From Cacajao melanocephalus (taxonomy: Eukaryota; Chordata; Mammalia; Primates; Pitheciidae): 64,000 nt of DNA. The position numbers and the translations under genes were made by a program. The DNA is taken from NCBI GenBank assembly GCA_963573385.1, contig CAUYLG010071779.1:1-64000 (forward strand). Reading direction: 5' to 3'. The notes beneath the pieces are model-generated. The model did no database searches and had not been told where the DNA came from. It saw nothing but the letters and a program-made list of their open reading frames with translations. Shown here one piece after another: positions 33,425 through 44,935 of the stretch (the first letter of the stretch is position 1; every line of letters begins with the position of its first letter).

Positions 33425-34110
33425 ATCCCATTCCACTGAGTGATATTCACTCAGTTGTGATCCTATCCATCCTCACTGTAGCTCTTTCCTGCCTTTCTCC
33501 AGGGTTCTAACTATGTCCCAGGGCCTTACACAGTGCATGACATGAGGCCAGAAAGCAGAACGTCTATTGCTCAGTCATCGGCTGTCCATTATGCCACTGG
33601 CTGAGATGTGCATCATCTTCTCTGGTCCCCAGGCTTTGACCTGCTGATGTGCAGCTGAACCACTGCTCATCCTGACCTTAAGGCCTTTTCACGTCAGACT
33701 GTAGGGAAGTCACTTCCACAGGCTTCCTCAGTGGGAGAGGAAGAGGCCAACTCTTGTCCTGGCCACTCTGAGGCTTCTAGAACATACAAGAGATTGTCTC
33801 AGGTCCTCTCTGCCTAATACCCTGTGTAGCCATTTATACCTCAGTGTTCTTTTTCCAGACTTACGGCAGCTTGCCCCTCTCCTGTCTTCATCCAGAAAGA
33901 GGGACAGACGTTATTGCTCCCAAGTCCTGCCCCATTACTTCTGGGTTTCTTCTCAATCTCCACTCTGTTCCTATGAGGCTCAGTCAGGTTTTGGGGGCAG
34001 GATGCTAGGGTTCACGTTCCCTTCTTGGGCACCTACCAGCATCAAGCCCTCTTAATTCTTTCCTGCCCTACTCTCTTCTCAGTGAAGGAAGTTTTTAATC
34101 TCTAATGTGG
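33425..34110. other. Unassigned single-copy DNA
   Basis: Pyrimidine-rich in its second half. No open frame, repeat or site recognised. Confidence 0.5.
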
Positions 34111-34460
34111 TGTGGTAGGTGGAATTCTAAGATGGTGCACACACCCTGCACACCCCCTTTCCTTGAGTGTGGGCGGGACCTGTAAATAAGGCATTTTCAT
34201 ACATTTTATAGATGTCACTGCCATGATTAGGTTACCTATAGGTTAGTTAGTTAGTTAGGCTAGTAACCTGCCGTGATCAGGTTACTTCTATGTAAAGGTG
34301 AAGGGATGTTACAGATGTGATTAAGGTCTCTAATCAGCTGGCTGTAAATAATTCAAAAGGAAGACTCTCCTGGTCGGCCTGACCTAATTAGGCAATCCAT
34401 TTAAAAGAGAGACACAGTGGGAGTTTGTGTATTGAGTGCCCAGAGGCCTCTCTAAGAAGC
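34111..34460 (+). mobile_element. MLT1-type MaLR LTR, partial
   Basis: Starts 'tgtggtaggtggaattcta'; 'gttacagatgtgattaaggt' and 'tctcctggtcggcctgacct' follow the family order. A short (GTTA)n run at 34241-34259 lies inside. It appears to hold a partial internal repeat of the 'ccatgattaggttacc' and 'cgtgatcaggttac' sort. Confidence 0.68.
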
Positions 34461-34639
34461 CCAGGCTCTTTTGCTTATGTTAGAGTTATGGAAGTCTAAG
34501 AAATGGTAGGTGGGTTGCAGGTATTTCGAGAGGCATTCATGCAGCACTTAGTATACAGCAGGCTGTGTGTTTAGACCACAGGGCTACAGAAATGGGTGTG
34601 AGTTCACAGCCAGAAGGAGAGGAGAGTCACATAGTAATA

Positions 34640-34895
34640 ATGATCATCTTGATTCAACACATCTTACTTTATGCCAGGCTCCACTGTAAGTGCCATGTAT
34701 TAGCTCCGTTAATTCTTCCCATGACCTTGCTATGGAGTTGATATTATTATTGACATTTCATTTTCACAGATGCAAAAAACAGAAAGGTTGAGTAACTTGC
34801 CCAAAGTTGTGGAGTCAGGCAGTCATGGAGCCAGGATCTAGGCAAACTGGCTCCAAAATCCACACTCATTACTACTGTGCAAGACTGCCTATTGG
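34640..34895 (-). mobile_element. MIR, reversed, near full length
   Basis: 'cttactttatgccaggctcc', 'tgctatggagttgatattat', 'cacagatgcaaaaaacag', 'gagtaacttgcccaaag' and 'gccaggatctaggcaaactg'. The best-preserved MIR in the window. The 34540-34620 flank may be an L2 scrap. Confidence 0.88.
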
Positions 34896-35070
34896 GATAG
34901 AGAATAAAAAACATACAACTCTCCCTCCCCGAAAAACAAAATAACCTGGATCCTCTTTCTTATTCTCTGGCAGGGTTGACTATACCCTTCACTTGTGTAC
35001 CCACAGAATTTTGTTAAAATAAACATTATAGAAATTTATCTGTATTCATAGTTTGTGGAGAAGAAGAGGG

Positions 35071-35465
35071 TGTATTAGTTTTGTAGCAATAATGATATGC
35101 AGCAAATAATCCAAATCTCCAGGGTTTTCTAAATAAATATTTCCTTCTCTCTAAGGGTCTTATGGCCTTCAGTCCAGATCTGCTCTTGTTCCAGGGTCGG
35201 GTCTGAGAATGCAGTGACCACATTGGGCATGCCTTTTCCTTGCAAATGCCAGCAGCACAAGAGCAGCAGGTCATGCTGTGCTCCTAAATGCCCCACCAGG
35301 AACTGTTACACCTCCCACCCATGTTCCATTGGTTACAGCAAAGTCACCTGTTCAGGTCCACAGCCAGTGGGGTGGGAAGTTGACTCCACTCCCAAGGAAG
35401 CCACAGTGAAGGCAGGGAAGGAAGGAAGACTGGTAAGAAAATGGCAGGTGGCTTCCAGGCACTGA
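35071..35465 (-). mobile_element. MaLR/ERVL-like LTR, reversed, worn
   Basis: Starts TGTATTAGTTTTGTAGCAAT, the reverse-strand end of a common LTR group. It then keeps the order 'gcttatggccttcag' to 'ccattggttacagcaaagtc' and 'ggtggg-aagttgactccac', matching the copy at 46024. Family not named. Confidence 0.55.
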
Positions 35466-37099
35466 TGATGGGAAGGAGTTTGAACCCAGAAGACAGGGAG
35501 AGATGAAGCTCATGCAGAAGGACGGGTCCTCCCGCTGAGGGCTTGAGGAAAGTGGGTGAGATCTGATGTGGACACTCCTTAGCCTGTAGGTGTGGGGGGC
35601 AAGAGATGGCGGATGTTCCGTCTCAGGCCTCTGTTTTTACTGTGGAGTAGTGGGTGAGTCATTCCCAGAGGGTGAGCAGAGGAGGCCAGGCCGCCAAAGC
35701 GTGTAGAGAGGATTCCAATTGCAGCTGACTCTGGGAATGTGTAAGGAGTGTAGCAGGGCCGTGGTAGGGACTGCTGGGCAGTTTTGGGGCCCTCTTGAAG
35801 CTGTAGAAGCTCCTGGCCTCAGGACGGAGGTTTTCCGACCCCCACCTCTGGGAGTCTCCTTCCTGTTGAAAAACTGTGATCTCTCTTCTGCCCACCACAC
35901 CAATACTGTCTCTCGGTTTGGGGATGAATAGGATAAGAACAGTGGCAAAGCAGTTACAAAGAGAGGTTCTACATCTGGCCAATGGTGAAGGATTTCTTGA
36001 AGTCATTGCAAGTGATACTAGAGAACTGCTTGAACTGTTGCAAAAGCCATTGGCAAAAAGAAGATCCGCCTTAGAAGAGTTAGTGCTTAATTACCATCAT
36101 GAGTAATGGTTTGATTGATGTTTTGAATGATTTCATATCGATGGATAGAGAAAAGCCTTTGAGATAATGGATTAAATCTTTGTTTTTTTTTTAAATAGAC
36201 TTTATTACTATACTGGGAGGTCAAATGTGGAATGAAGGATGTTATAACCTGTTGTCTTGCAATTTTGTTGGAAAAATCATGCCACCTCGCCAATTTACCA
36301 CTTATTTATTCTAAGAATTAATGCACAGCTGTGGTCATAATCTAAATTTATTGACTTCATTAAAAATAAGCTTGATTTTAAGATTTTTAGTTTTGCTTTT
36401 GAAGACAAAGTGCTTCTGTCACATTTTTAACCAACTGCATGAACTGTTGGTTCCTGGTCCCAGTGGATTTATTCTTAGTAGAGATCTCCCATGCCTAGCC
36501 TTGAAGGATCCATTTCTTCCTCATGCTGCCTGGGGCTACATGGCGCTGTCGCTCTTTATCCTTCTGACTTGGCCCTTTGCTGATTGTCTTATTACAGCAG
36601 AGTCAGCCCTCCTCTGGGTCAAGGCCACGGGAGCGATATGTCTAGGCCCCATTGGTGGGAGGTGTGTCCTGCGTGGAGATCAACCCTTTGTTGCATGATG
36701 TTATGATGACGTGACATGTTCTGTGTCATACCGAAAATAACTTCCTTAAAAATGAAGGCTCAGGACGTTACTGTTGAATTACATCATGCTCAATATTAAA
36801 TGGGCTGTCATTACAGTCTGGGGAAGTCAAAATACAATCCAGTGTGGGGGAATTGTTAAACTGATTGAAACATGGAAATGAATCTGAACAGAAAGGTCTA
36901 AATCTTACCTGGGTTAGCATTATTGTTATAATAAATAATCACAATAATCCCATACATTTTATAGCTTACAAAATCCTTCTTATAGATTACTTCATTTGAT
37001 TAGGTTAGGGAGAATAAATCTTAAGGTGTCATTTCTCTTAGAAATCAATCTCTAGTCTATACTACACCTGGCTGCCTTTTTAATGGTCCCAAAGCACAG
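35466..37099. other. Single-copy DNA with an ORF-like patch
   Basis: The 35876-36106 plus frame (76 codons) ends with a helical, Leu/Glu/Lys-rich stretch (TRELLELLQKPLAKR) that looks more protein-like than its neighbours. No family is recognised. 36920-37030 may be a reversed MIR scrap. The rest is unassigned. Confidence 0.45.
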
Positions 37100-37620
37100 C
37101 TTCCCCATTCATTCTCCAGCTCAAGAACTTTTAAAAACTTTCTGCATCTGGAGAATAAGCTCCAAATTCCTTATACCGGCATCGAGGACCCTCCAGGACC
37201 CTCATTCAACCTCTCCTTGCGCTGTTTCTCTCGAGCCTCGTCATCAGGCATCTCACCTTCACACTGAACTGGAGCACCTGCTTCCCAGGTGCACAACCCG
37301 GTTCCTGCACAGATGCCCTTGTCCACAGAGCCACTTCTCTGTGAAGGTCTTCCCTCACCTCTTCACAGGCATACGGCTGAGCCAACCCAGCTTGCCACTC
37401 CCAGCTTCCAGACACTTCCTGAGTTGTCCTGCGGACAGGGACATTTTGCCTTTGGGCTCCTTTAGCACTTTCTCTGATCCTCCCTGAAGACAGCCTGACC
37501 TGTGAAAGTCCGACTTATTTCTTCCAGTGGTAAGCTCCTTGTAGGAAGGACCCAAATTTGACCCTGCTTTGTGTCTCCTTCCTCTGCTATTGGGGCCCTT
37601 CCCATCCTGCCAAGTGACCA
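37100..37620 (+). mobile_element. L2, 3' part
   Basis: The L2 order is clear: 'gctccaaattccttata', 'gaccctccaggaccctcatt', 'tgtgaaggtcttccctcacc', 'cctttagcactttctctgat' and 'ggtaagctccttgtaggaag'. It contains the decayed C-terminus of the L2 reverse-transcriptase ORF and the 3' UTR. A 134-codon open stretch across it is incidental. Confidence 0.82.
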
Positions 37621-37629
37621 GCCCAAGAA

Positions 37630-37851
37630 TCCATAAAAGCTTTTCTGTAAAAGGTCAGAGAGTATATATTTTCAGCTTTGCAGGTTATAAGGACTCTTGC
37701 AACTACTCAATTCTGCCATTGTAGAGTAAAAGCGGCCATAGCCAAAATGTAAACAATGGGCACAGCTATGTTCCAATAAAACTTTATCGACAAAAAAACT
37801 TCAAGATATCAAACTGGATTTGGCCCATGGGCTGTCGTTTGCTGACCTCTG
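37630..37851 (+). mobile_element. hAT-Charlie-type (MER1-like) DNA transposon
   Basis: 'cttttctgtaaaaggtcaga', 'cttgcaactactcaattctg', 'aaaagcggccatagccaaaa', 'ttccaataaaactttatcga' and the terminus 'tttgctgacctctg'. About 220 bases, nonautonomous. Name inferred. Confidence 0.75.
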
Positions 37852-38504
37852 GTTCAGCTAGTGTTTAGCAAAGGTGTTACGTAACGTTTGTTGATTGATG
37901 GGTGGGTGGATGAATGAGTGGATGACAGAAAGAACAACTTGTGAATATTTGGAAACTGGGTTAACCCAAGTACATAAAGTCAGAGCCCTGCTACTAACCA
38001 CATACCTTACACAAAAGGGGAAAAAAGAGTTGCCTGTGTTCGGGGAGCGTTGTCTTGCTAAGAAGAAGATGGTTGTTGAGAAAAGCTGGAGGGGCCCCTG
38101 GGCGTGGTGGCATGGAAGGAGAGTTGGAAGGTGCAGTGAGGCCAGCCTTGTGGGTCAGTGATGTGAGCAGTAGCTAGGAGAGAGCAATGGGAGGCTTGCC
38201 ACAGCCGTGTCTGGGATCCTGCACCACTTAGCCCACTCTTCTGTCACTCCTTTGAGTGAGGACGCTGGTGTCCTGGGGTTGATGCCTCCATGGAGTTGAT
38301 ATGGGTTGGGCAGGGTGGACCTTCTCGGCTAGTGTTGCTTCTTGTTTGCTTTTAGTTGGCCCAAAGCCAAGACAGTGGGCTCCATCATCCAGAGAACCAG
38401 ACAGGTAGATCCTGAGCAGCCTCTTCAGCGTGGCCAGCGTTGTCCTGTGCCATGAAACCTGGAGCCTGGCACCTGTCCCCCTGAGGAGGATGCCTGACAT
38501 CCAT
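37852..38504. other. Unassigned single-copy DNA
   Basis: Short GGTGGGTGGATGAATGAG-type stretch at 37898-37922. No coding or repeat family call. Confidence 0.5.
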
Positions 38505-38680
38505 GTAACCCTTTATTGTCCACACCGGGCTCTCTGTGTCTCACCCCACTTGATTCCCCTTCCAACTTTTCAAGATAAGCGGCGGTTATTATTACTGTTC
38601 CCATTTGCCCTGGGAAGAAACAGGCTTGGAGAGTGTATGCAGATTTCACTCAGGACCACAAAAGGTGGCTCTGTCTTCTC
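38505..38680 (-). mobile_element. MIR, reversed, worn
   Basis: 'ggttattattactgttccc', 'tgccctgggaagaaacagg' and 'gagagtgtatgcagatttc' follow the reversed MIR order at low similarity. Confidence 0.5.
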
Positions 38681-39456
38681 TTCCCCCCAATGGAAGTAGA
38701 GAATAAGGTGGCTCCCAAGCAGCCAGTCTCTAGCTTGGGGCTCCCTGACTCCAGCTTTGCTGCCCCGAGGTGGGGCCCCTCCCTTGTAGACACCACTGTG
38801 TTGTATTTAGGTTGTCCCTCTGTCACCACAACACAGATATGTCCACCAGCTTTCCACAGGATTTGTAGAAACCCTCGCCCTTAGGAAAACTGTGTGCCAG
38901 GGGAGCCCCTTTCAAAGGGCTGTGGCAGCCACAGTCGAGGATTTAAACCAGGACCCACATTGGAAGGAAGGGCTGTGAACTACTTGGGCCAGTACAAGGA
39001 CAGGTGCAAAATCAAACTGATGACCCAGACATTTCACTATCCACATATTTCCAAGCTGAAAGTGGAGAATTTTTCCAGCTTTTTCAGGTAATTAATGACC
39101 TCGTGGTCATCTGAATTTCCCTCTCCTCCTTCTATATGAAGATACAGGCAAAAGGAAAACAAAAAGCATATTTCTCAAAAAGAAATAATATTGCAGTGAT
39201 GGGGTGGTAGTATAATCTCCCATCCAAGGTTCTTTGGATAGAAATGCTTCCTTGGACAGAAATATAATTCTCTTTAATAACATTCCATGTTTTTTTTCCA
39301 TACACCCAGAGAACTAGGGAAAAACTTTAAAAAGTTGACATGGAACACAAAATTTGATTTTTATATTTTGTCAGATGGTCGAGTTCAGGACCAAACCATT
39401 TAAGAGCATTGGGGAAATAACTTGAAATATAATGATCCAATCAATACTTTTATGTT
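38681..39456. other. Unassigned single-copy DNA
   Basis: No repeat or coding frame recognised. 39100-39310 is AT-rich with several short A runs. Confidence 0.5.
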
Positions 39457-39625
39457 TCTTTTTTAGGAGATGACATCTTGCTGTGTTGCCCAGGCTGGAG
39501 TGCAGTGGTTATTCACAGACGAGGTCATAGCTCACCGAGGCCTCAAACTCCTGGGCTCAAGCGATCCTCCTGCCTCAGCCTCCTGAGGAGCTGGGACTAC
39601 AGGTGCATGCCACCACACCTGGCTC
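39457..39625 (-). mobile_element. Free Alu monomer (FRAM-like)
   Basis: Antisense, about 165 bases. The 'ggttattcacagacgaggtc' wording is the 7SL-derived form typical of free right monomers, which predate dimeric Alu. It lies just before an Alu in opposite orientation. Confidence 0.8.
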
Positions 39626-39647
39626 TATACTTTTAAACAATAAAACA

Positions 39648-39960
39648 GGCCAGGAGTGGTGGCTCATGCCTGTAATCCAAGCACTTTGGGAGGCTAAGGT
39701 GGGAGGATCGCTTGAGCCCTGGAGTTTGAAACCAGCCTGGGCAACATACTGAGACTCCGTCTCCACAAAAAATACAAAAATTAGCCAGACATGGTGGCAT
39801 GTGTCTGTAGTTCCAGTTACTCGGGAGGCTGAGGTAGGCGGATCGTCTGAGCCTGGGGAGGTTGAGGCTGCAGAGAGCCGAGATTGCACCACTGCACTCC
39901 AGCCTGGGTGACAGAGTGAGACCCTGTCTCAAAAAATAAAAAATAAATAAAGTAAATAAA
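39648..39960 (+). mobile_element. Alu, full length
   Basis: GGCCAGGAGTGGTGGCTCA start, both arms, right arm 'gagattgcaccactgcactc' and an A-rich AAATAAATAAAG tail. With the monomer at 39457 it forms an inverted Alu pair about 20 bases apart. Confidence 0.95.
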
Positions 39961-41205
39961 GGATCTTGTGATCCCCTTCATCTTTCTATTTTTTTCCTTT
40001 TAATGGGCAAGAGGAAAAAATGATCAAATTACGACATGAAACAAAAAGGAACCCAATATACTATTTCCTTCCAAGATTCTAAAAGGGACAATAAACACAT
40101 CCACTTGTCGGGAAGGGAGGCCCTACTCCTTTCCTCTCTTTGCCAAGGTTTCCACTTGTCCCTGGATCACTTCTTCTACTTCTTAAGCCTCACTTCTCTT
40201 CCCTCTCTCTACCTCCTCCCTCAGTGTTTAAAGCCCCGCCTCCCTACTCTCAACATTTTAAAAATTCTTAATGATGCAACCTGAAGTTGCCATGGCAACT
40301 AATTTCCTTGCTGAGGCAGAGTAGAGGCCTGCGATCGGGCTGCCATTGAAATCTCCAATAATTTTCCTTTTCTTTCAAAATTAAGTAGGGCATCTAAAGT
40401 GTTCCACTGTGGTTTTCCCTTCCCCCAAAGAATCAGACTCCCATGCACTGAAATATCTAGTTATTGCATTTCCCTGGTATCTTTTATGACTTCCTTCTTC
40501 ACTGGCATGCACACTGTCCCTCTGGAAAAATAACAAGAACACACTCTTTGTTATTTCTCTTTTGTCAGTATGAGAAATGGTTCTGATGAAGTCTAATGAC
40601 ATTGGATGGGTTTTCCCTTCTCTTTCTCTCTCTCTTTTTTTTAAAACTGCCTTTAGTTTCCCATTTTTAAAAACAACTAAGTTTCTTTCTCCTTGAATCT
40701 TGAGGACAGCTTTGTAAATAGCACTTCTATGCACAAAGCCAACTGAGCCCAAGCGTCTGCACTGGTGTCATCATGTGGACTTGGCCAGGAGCTGTCCCTA
40801 CCTCCTCTGTATGCCTGAGTGGTTCTCGGTACAAGTGGGGCTGGGCATCTTCTCCCAGGATGCCTTTATTCCTGCAGCACCTTGAACAGCCCCGTCTTTC
40901 TGCCCTTCCTGCTTCCCATCAGGTCTTCCAGCCAGGGACATCCAGCTCCTTCCTGTAGCAGGCCACTGAGCCTGCTCTCCCCAAAGTCTGTAACACAGTG
41001 TCAGTGTGGCATGCTTCCTGCCTCAGTTTCCATGGAGAGACCTGCCATCGAAGTGAGCAGGAGAATCTACAAAGGAAACAAGGACAAATCAGTTCTACGG
41101 CGCTGAGGTCCTTGACAAGGTCAAGAATATTGAAAAAGGAGTCAGAGTGTGGAGCAGGGAGGGGTTTTGCATAGAGCCGTCTCTGGGAAAGTTGGGCTGT
41201 GCGGA
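39961..41205. other. Unassigned single-copy DNA
   Basis: Contains (CT)n at about 40620-40635. Overlapping frames of 123 codons (40381-40752, minus) and part of a 199-codon minus frame have no domain signature. Confidence 0.5.
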
Positions 41206-41316
41206 GGAGGGGGAAGGTGGAGAAGCAGAGGGGGAAGGTGGAGAAGCGGAGGGGGAAGGTGGAGAAGTGGAGGGGGAAGGTGGAGAAGCGGAGGGGGAAG
41301 GTGGAGAAGCAGAGGG
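41206..41316 (+). repeat. 21-bp G-rich minisatellite
   Basis: Five units of 21 bases (GGAGGGGGAAGGTGGAGAAGC type) at 41206-41310 plus a partial sixth. The strand is almost pure purine with G runs in each unit. Because 21 is a multiple of three, every frame stays open, giving a Glu-Gly-Gly-Glu-Ala-Glu-Gly repeat on + and Phe-Ser-Thr-Phe-Pro-Leu on -. Confidence 0.96.
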
Positions 41317-41344
41317 CGTCCGCCGTGGCTCTTCCCACCACTAG

Positions 41345-41880
41345 CTGATGAGTCCAGTGAATGCTTTTCAGTTCTTCTCTTGACCTGTCTAGGCCCTGGG
41401 ACACTGCTACTTCTTCCTTCTTTTTGAATTCTTTGCTTCTTTGGCTTTTACAGTAGCAATCTCTCCGGGATTCCCTGCTACCTCTCCAGCTATTCATCCT
41501 CAAGGCCTTCCCAGTCATCCTCTGACACTGACATTTCCCAGCGTTACAGACTCAGTTGCTGCTTCTTTCCTGACCCCCACTCTCTGGGCCATCTCATTGT
41601 ACCATCTGTGCAACTATCCCAAATGTGCATTCCAATCCAAAGCTCCCTTCTAAATAAACTCTACACCCATGTAACTGGCTTCTGAAAGTCACGCTGGGCT
41701 GCCCCACAGACCCTCCAACTAAATAGGTCCCAAGTAGAACTCATCATTTTGCCCTCACATTCTTCTCTTGGTCCTATAAACATGGTAAGTTGTATCATCA
41801 TCCACGCAGGCCAGAAACATGGGAGGCAGCTTTAAATCTTCTCTCCCACAGGCTCTGTGGTCGACCAGTTACCAGGGCTG
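41345..41880 (+). mobile_element. L2, central part, worn
   Basis: 'tctttggcttttacagtagc', 'aagtagaactcatcattttg', 'ccagaaacatgggaggcag' keep the L2 ORF order. Substitution load is high. No frame survives. Confidence 0.55.
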
Positions 41881-42424
41881 TCAAGGATCCATGTGAAGAG
41901 CCCCCCGGGCCATGCCGAGCAGGGCTCACCACCCCTTGCATGCAGCCTCCCCTTCCTGGGACCACCTGCCACCCGTCCTGCCCTCTCTGCCTCAGAGGAG
42001 CTTTTTCTCCAATGCAAATGTTTTGGACAGGACCCTGATCAAAGCAAACCATCCTTGCCTTGAGGATGCAAGTCCAAGTCCCTATTATGTCCTTCTGGGC
42101 TTGCAGAGCCTTCAAGGGTCAGTGCAGGGCAGGGAATGCCTCCAGGCTGAAAGGAAACAGAAACAAAGACACAGAGTTATTGTGCAGGTCATGTTATTGT
42201 CCCTTCCTCACACACGATGAAGCAAAGAGGGGGGTCTCTGCAGTACACACGCAGCTCACTGAGGCAGAGCCAGGACATGAACTTGAGCCTTCTCAGTCCT
42301 GTGCTTTTCCTGGAGGACTAGGACTGGTTGCTACAGGCAGGGGCTTTCGAGTCTTTTTTCTTCTGTTTCTCAGACCCATGGATACAGCCCACAAACCACA
42401 AGAGTGTGACCGTCTCTTGCCACT
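41881..42424. other. Unassigned single-copy DNA
   Basis: Several overlapping frames of up to 164 codons (42060-42554) without domain signature. No repeat recognised. Confidence 0.45.
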
Positions 42425-42560
42425 TGGCTGGCTCGGTCATTCATTCAGTTCCCATTTGTTGGTGCACCTGCTTGGGGCCAGATCCTGTGCCAAGTGCTGG
42501 GACGTGGAAACAAGTAAGAAACTCTCTCTGTCCTCCAACAGCTCCCAGTCCTAGGGAGGA
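42425..42560 (-). mobile_element. L2 3' end
   Basis: 'tcattcattcagttcccatt', 'gatcctgtgccaagtgctgg' and 'ctgtcctccaacagctccca' give the reversed L2 tail. Confidence 0.72.
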
Positions 42561-42684
42561 GTTGGGATCTGGATGCTGGATCGGGCCCTTATGAAACAAT
42601 GGCAGAGTCAGGGGAACCTCTTAACTTCTCTAGCTACCAGTTCAGCCTCTGTGAGATGAAGGGAATGATACCTTCCTACGGCTG

Positions 42685-42880
42685 AGCGTGGGAGCGACAC
42701 AGGCCTGGGTCAATTCCTGGCATCACCACTTAGTAACTGTGACCCTGGTTACATTGCACAACTGCACAGTCTTTGTTTCCTTGTCTGCAAAATGGAAACA
42801 GTCAGAATCTCCACCTTACAGGACTATAGCGATCATCAGATGAACTGATGCAAGAAAAATGCTCACTGCAGCAGCCTAAC
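42685..42880 (+). mobile_element. MIR SINE
   Basis: 'cctgggtcaattcctggcat', 'ccacttagtaactgtgaccc', 'tgtttccttgtctgcaaaat' and 'ggaaacagtcagaatctcc'. Near full length. Confidence 0.84.
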
Positions 42881-42984
42881 CTCAAGTGAGCACTTCGGAT
42901 ACCTGAATGAGAGAACTTAGAAGGGGAGTTGGTCAGGAAATGTGTGCTAGGGGAATGAATGGCTTAAGTTAAAGTGTTGGGGTA

Positions 42985-44040
42985 AGAAACAGCAAGGGAG
43001 TGTACGCTGTTGCTGGGAATGTGAATTCATGTCGCCATGATAGACAACAGTGTGGCAGTTCCTCACAAAATTACCATATAACCCAGCAACCCCTGCGAGT
43101 TAGATGCAAAGGAAATGAAATCAGCACCATGTAGAGATATGCACACGCCCGTGTTCAATACGGCATTATTCACAGCAACTGGGAGACGGAAACAAAGGAT
43201 CCGTATCTCAGACAAATCGATAAAGAACTTGTGGCATATATACACAATGTGTCTTCGTCTGTTTTGTGTTGCTGTAACAGAATACCTGAGACTAGGTAAT
43301 TTATAAAGAAAAGCTTGTTCTCTCACAGTTCTGGAGGCTGGGAAGTCCAAGATCAGGGTGCCTGCATCTGGGAGGGCCTTGCTGTATTCTCAAATGGTGG
43401 GATGCTGAAGGGCAAGAGAATATGCAGCTCTCTGTGTCAAGTCCCTTTATAAGGGCACCCAATCCTATACATGAGGGAGGAGCCCTCATGCCCTAATCAC
43501 CCCTTAAAGCCCTTACCTCTTAATACTATGACACTGGCAACATCTGCATTTTGGAGGGGACATACTCAAACCATAGCACAATGGAATATTATTTAGCCTT
43601 TAAAAAGGAGATCTTGCCATTTGTGACAATATGAATGAACCTGGAAGATATTATGCTAAGTAAAGTAAGCCAGACACAGAAAGAAAAATACTGCGTGATT
43701 TCACATACATGTGGAATCTGAAAAAACAAACTCATGGTGGGTACCAGGGGAGGGGAATGGGAAGATGTAGGTCAAAGGGTACGAACCTTTAGTCACATAG
43801 GATGAGTAAGTGCAGAGGTATAATGTACAGCATGAGGACTGGAGTTAATAATATTATATTGTATAGTGGACATTTTCAAAGAGTGAATTTTAGGTGCTCT
43901 AACCACACACACACACATGTGAGGTGACTATGTGAGATGATGGATATGTTAATTTGCTTGAGTGTAGTAATCATTTAACTATGTGTGTGTATATCAAAAC
44001 ATCATGTTGTACCCCTTAACCATATACAATAAAAAATAGC
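42985..44040 (+). mobile_element. L1MA/L1MB-like 3' end, split by an LTR
   Basis: ORF2 C-terminal text up to 43249 and again from 43579 ('tggaatattatttagcc', 'gaatgaacctggaagatatt'), then the 3' UTR and a short 'caataaaaaatag' tail near 44030. 5'-truncated and frameless. Confidence 0.82.
43250..43578 (-). mobile_element. MaLR LTR (MLT1A/MST-like), reversed, with target duplication
   Basis: Reverse-strand LTR from TGTCTTCGTCTG to CCATAGCA. The 5-bp sequence CAATG is found at both sides (43245-43249 and 43579-43583), the target-site size of ERVL/MaLR elements. It has the same family features as the LTR at 31558. Confidence 0.9.
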
Positions 44041-44095
44041 AGGTGGGAGTGTGTGTGCGTGCGTGTGTGTGTGTGTGTTGGGGGGGTGTATACTG
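44041..44095. repeat. (TG)n-rich simple repeat
   Basis: TG/CG dinucleotide run with an inserted G7 stretch, just after the L1 tail. Confidence 0.85.
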
Positions 44096-44164
44096 TGTGT
44101 GTATATGGAATGTTTGTGGGTGTGTGTTTATAATTGTGTCATAGGTGCATAGTGATAAGATACG

Positions 44165-44500
44165 AGTCTGGAGAAGGAGGCTTAAGGGTGACTTTAGGTG
44201 ACTGAGGATGACCTTAGGCCTCATTAAGTGGTTTTGGCTGTATCCTGAGGGGCCCTGGGAGCCACTGGAAAGTTGGTCGCAGGTAAGGTGATGTGTGGTC
44301 TTATCCCTCCAGCAGGCAGGACTGTGGGGGATAGGCTGGAGGGGTGAGCCAGGAGCTGTCTGTGGAGCCCAAGGGGTAGAGGCAGGCCATGGACCAACAG
44401 GTGTAGAAAGCGTCTGGATGACTTCCATGGAGCCACCAAGCGAATACCTCTGAGGCCCCCTACGGGCAGGTGTGCACTGGTTGCTGGGCATCAGGACAGA
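44165..44500 (-). mobile_element. L2 internal part, low confidence
   Basis: 'ttaagtggttttggctgtat', 'gggagccactggaaagttgg', 'gtgatgtgtggtct' match the reversed L2 order. The remaining part is decayed. Confidence 0.5.
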
Positions 44501-44634
44501 AATAAGCCCAGCCCCTGTCATTCTCATGTTGCTGAGATCTGAGACGAGTACACAGCTGTCTCCACAAATTCTTCATTTCTGATTTTCAGACCTGTGATTT
44601 GGCAGCTTGGAATCACTATTATTTAGCACCTAAC

Positions 44635-44690
44635 ATAACTAGTTCCTGACACATAGTAGGCACTCAATAAATATTTGGGAAAGGAATGCA
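44635..44690 (+). mobile_element. MIR 3' end
   Basis: 'agttcctgacacatagtagg' and 'cactcaataaatatttggg', the MIR 3' terminus. Confidence 0.65.
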
Positions 44691-44734
44691 TGATTTCTGG
44701 GTGCATTTCCCATCTTTGTTTAAATGGCAGATTT

Positions 44735-44935
44735 ATTCATTTCTTGATTTAGAGCAGAAAGTGTCCTGAGTTAATGCCCCAGCCTGGCCCTGCATACAAG
44801 CTCTGAGTGTCTTTAGCTGACAAATCTTTCCAGACTCAGTTTCCTTCTGGGTCCTGCTGCCCTCTTCCCCTTGCACCAAGGTTAAAGGAGAGAACAGATG
44901 CGGTGCTGCTTGGCAAACGGTAGAGGCTGAGAGAT
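44735..44935 (+). mobile_element. MIR, worn
   Basis: 'gactcagtttccttctggg' and 'gagagaacagatgcggtgct' sit in MIR order, but the B box is unclear. Confidence 0.45.

Noticed and set aside
40919..41518. 199-codon minus-strand open frame, the longest here
   Set aside because: Its central part is the 21-bp minisatellite, which cannot introduce stops. The rest shows no domain, no codon bias and no exon context.
43994..44527. 177-codon minus-strand frame
   Set aside because: It crosses L1 3' UTR, a TG repeat and an L2 relic, with no conserved protein feature.
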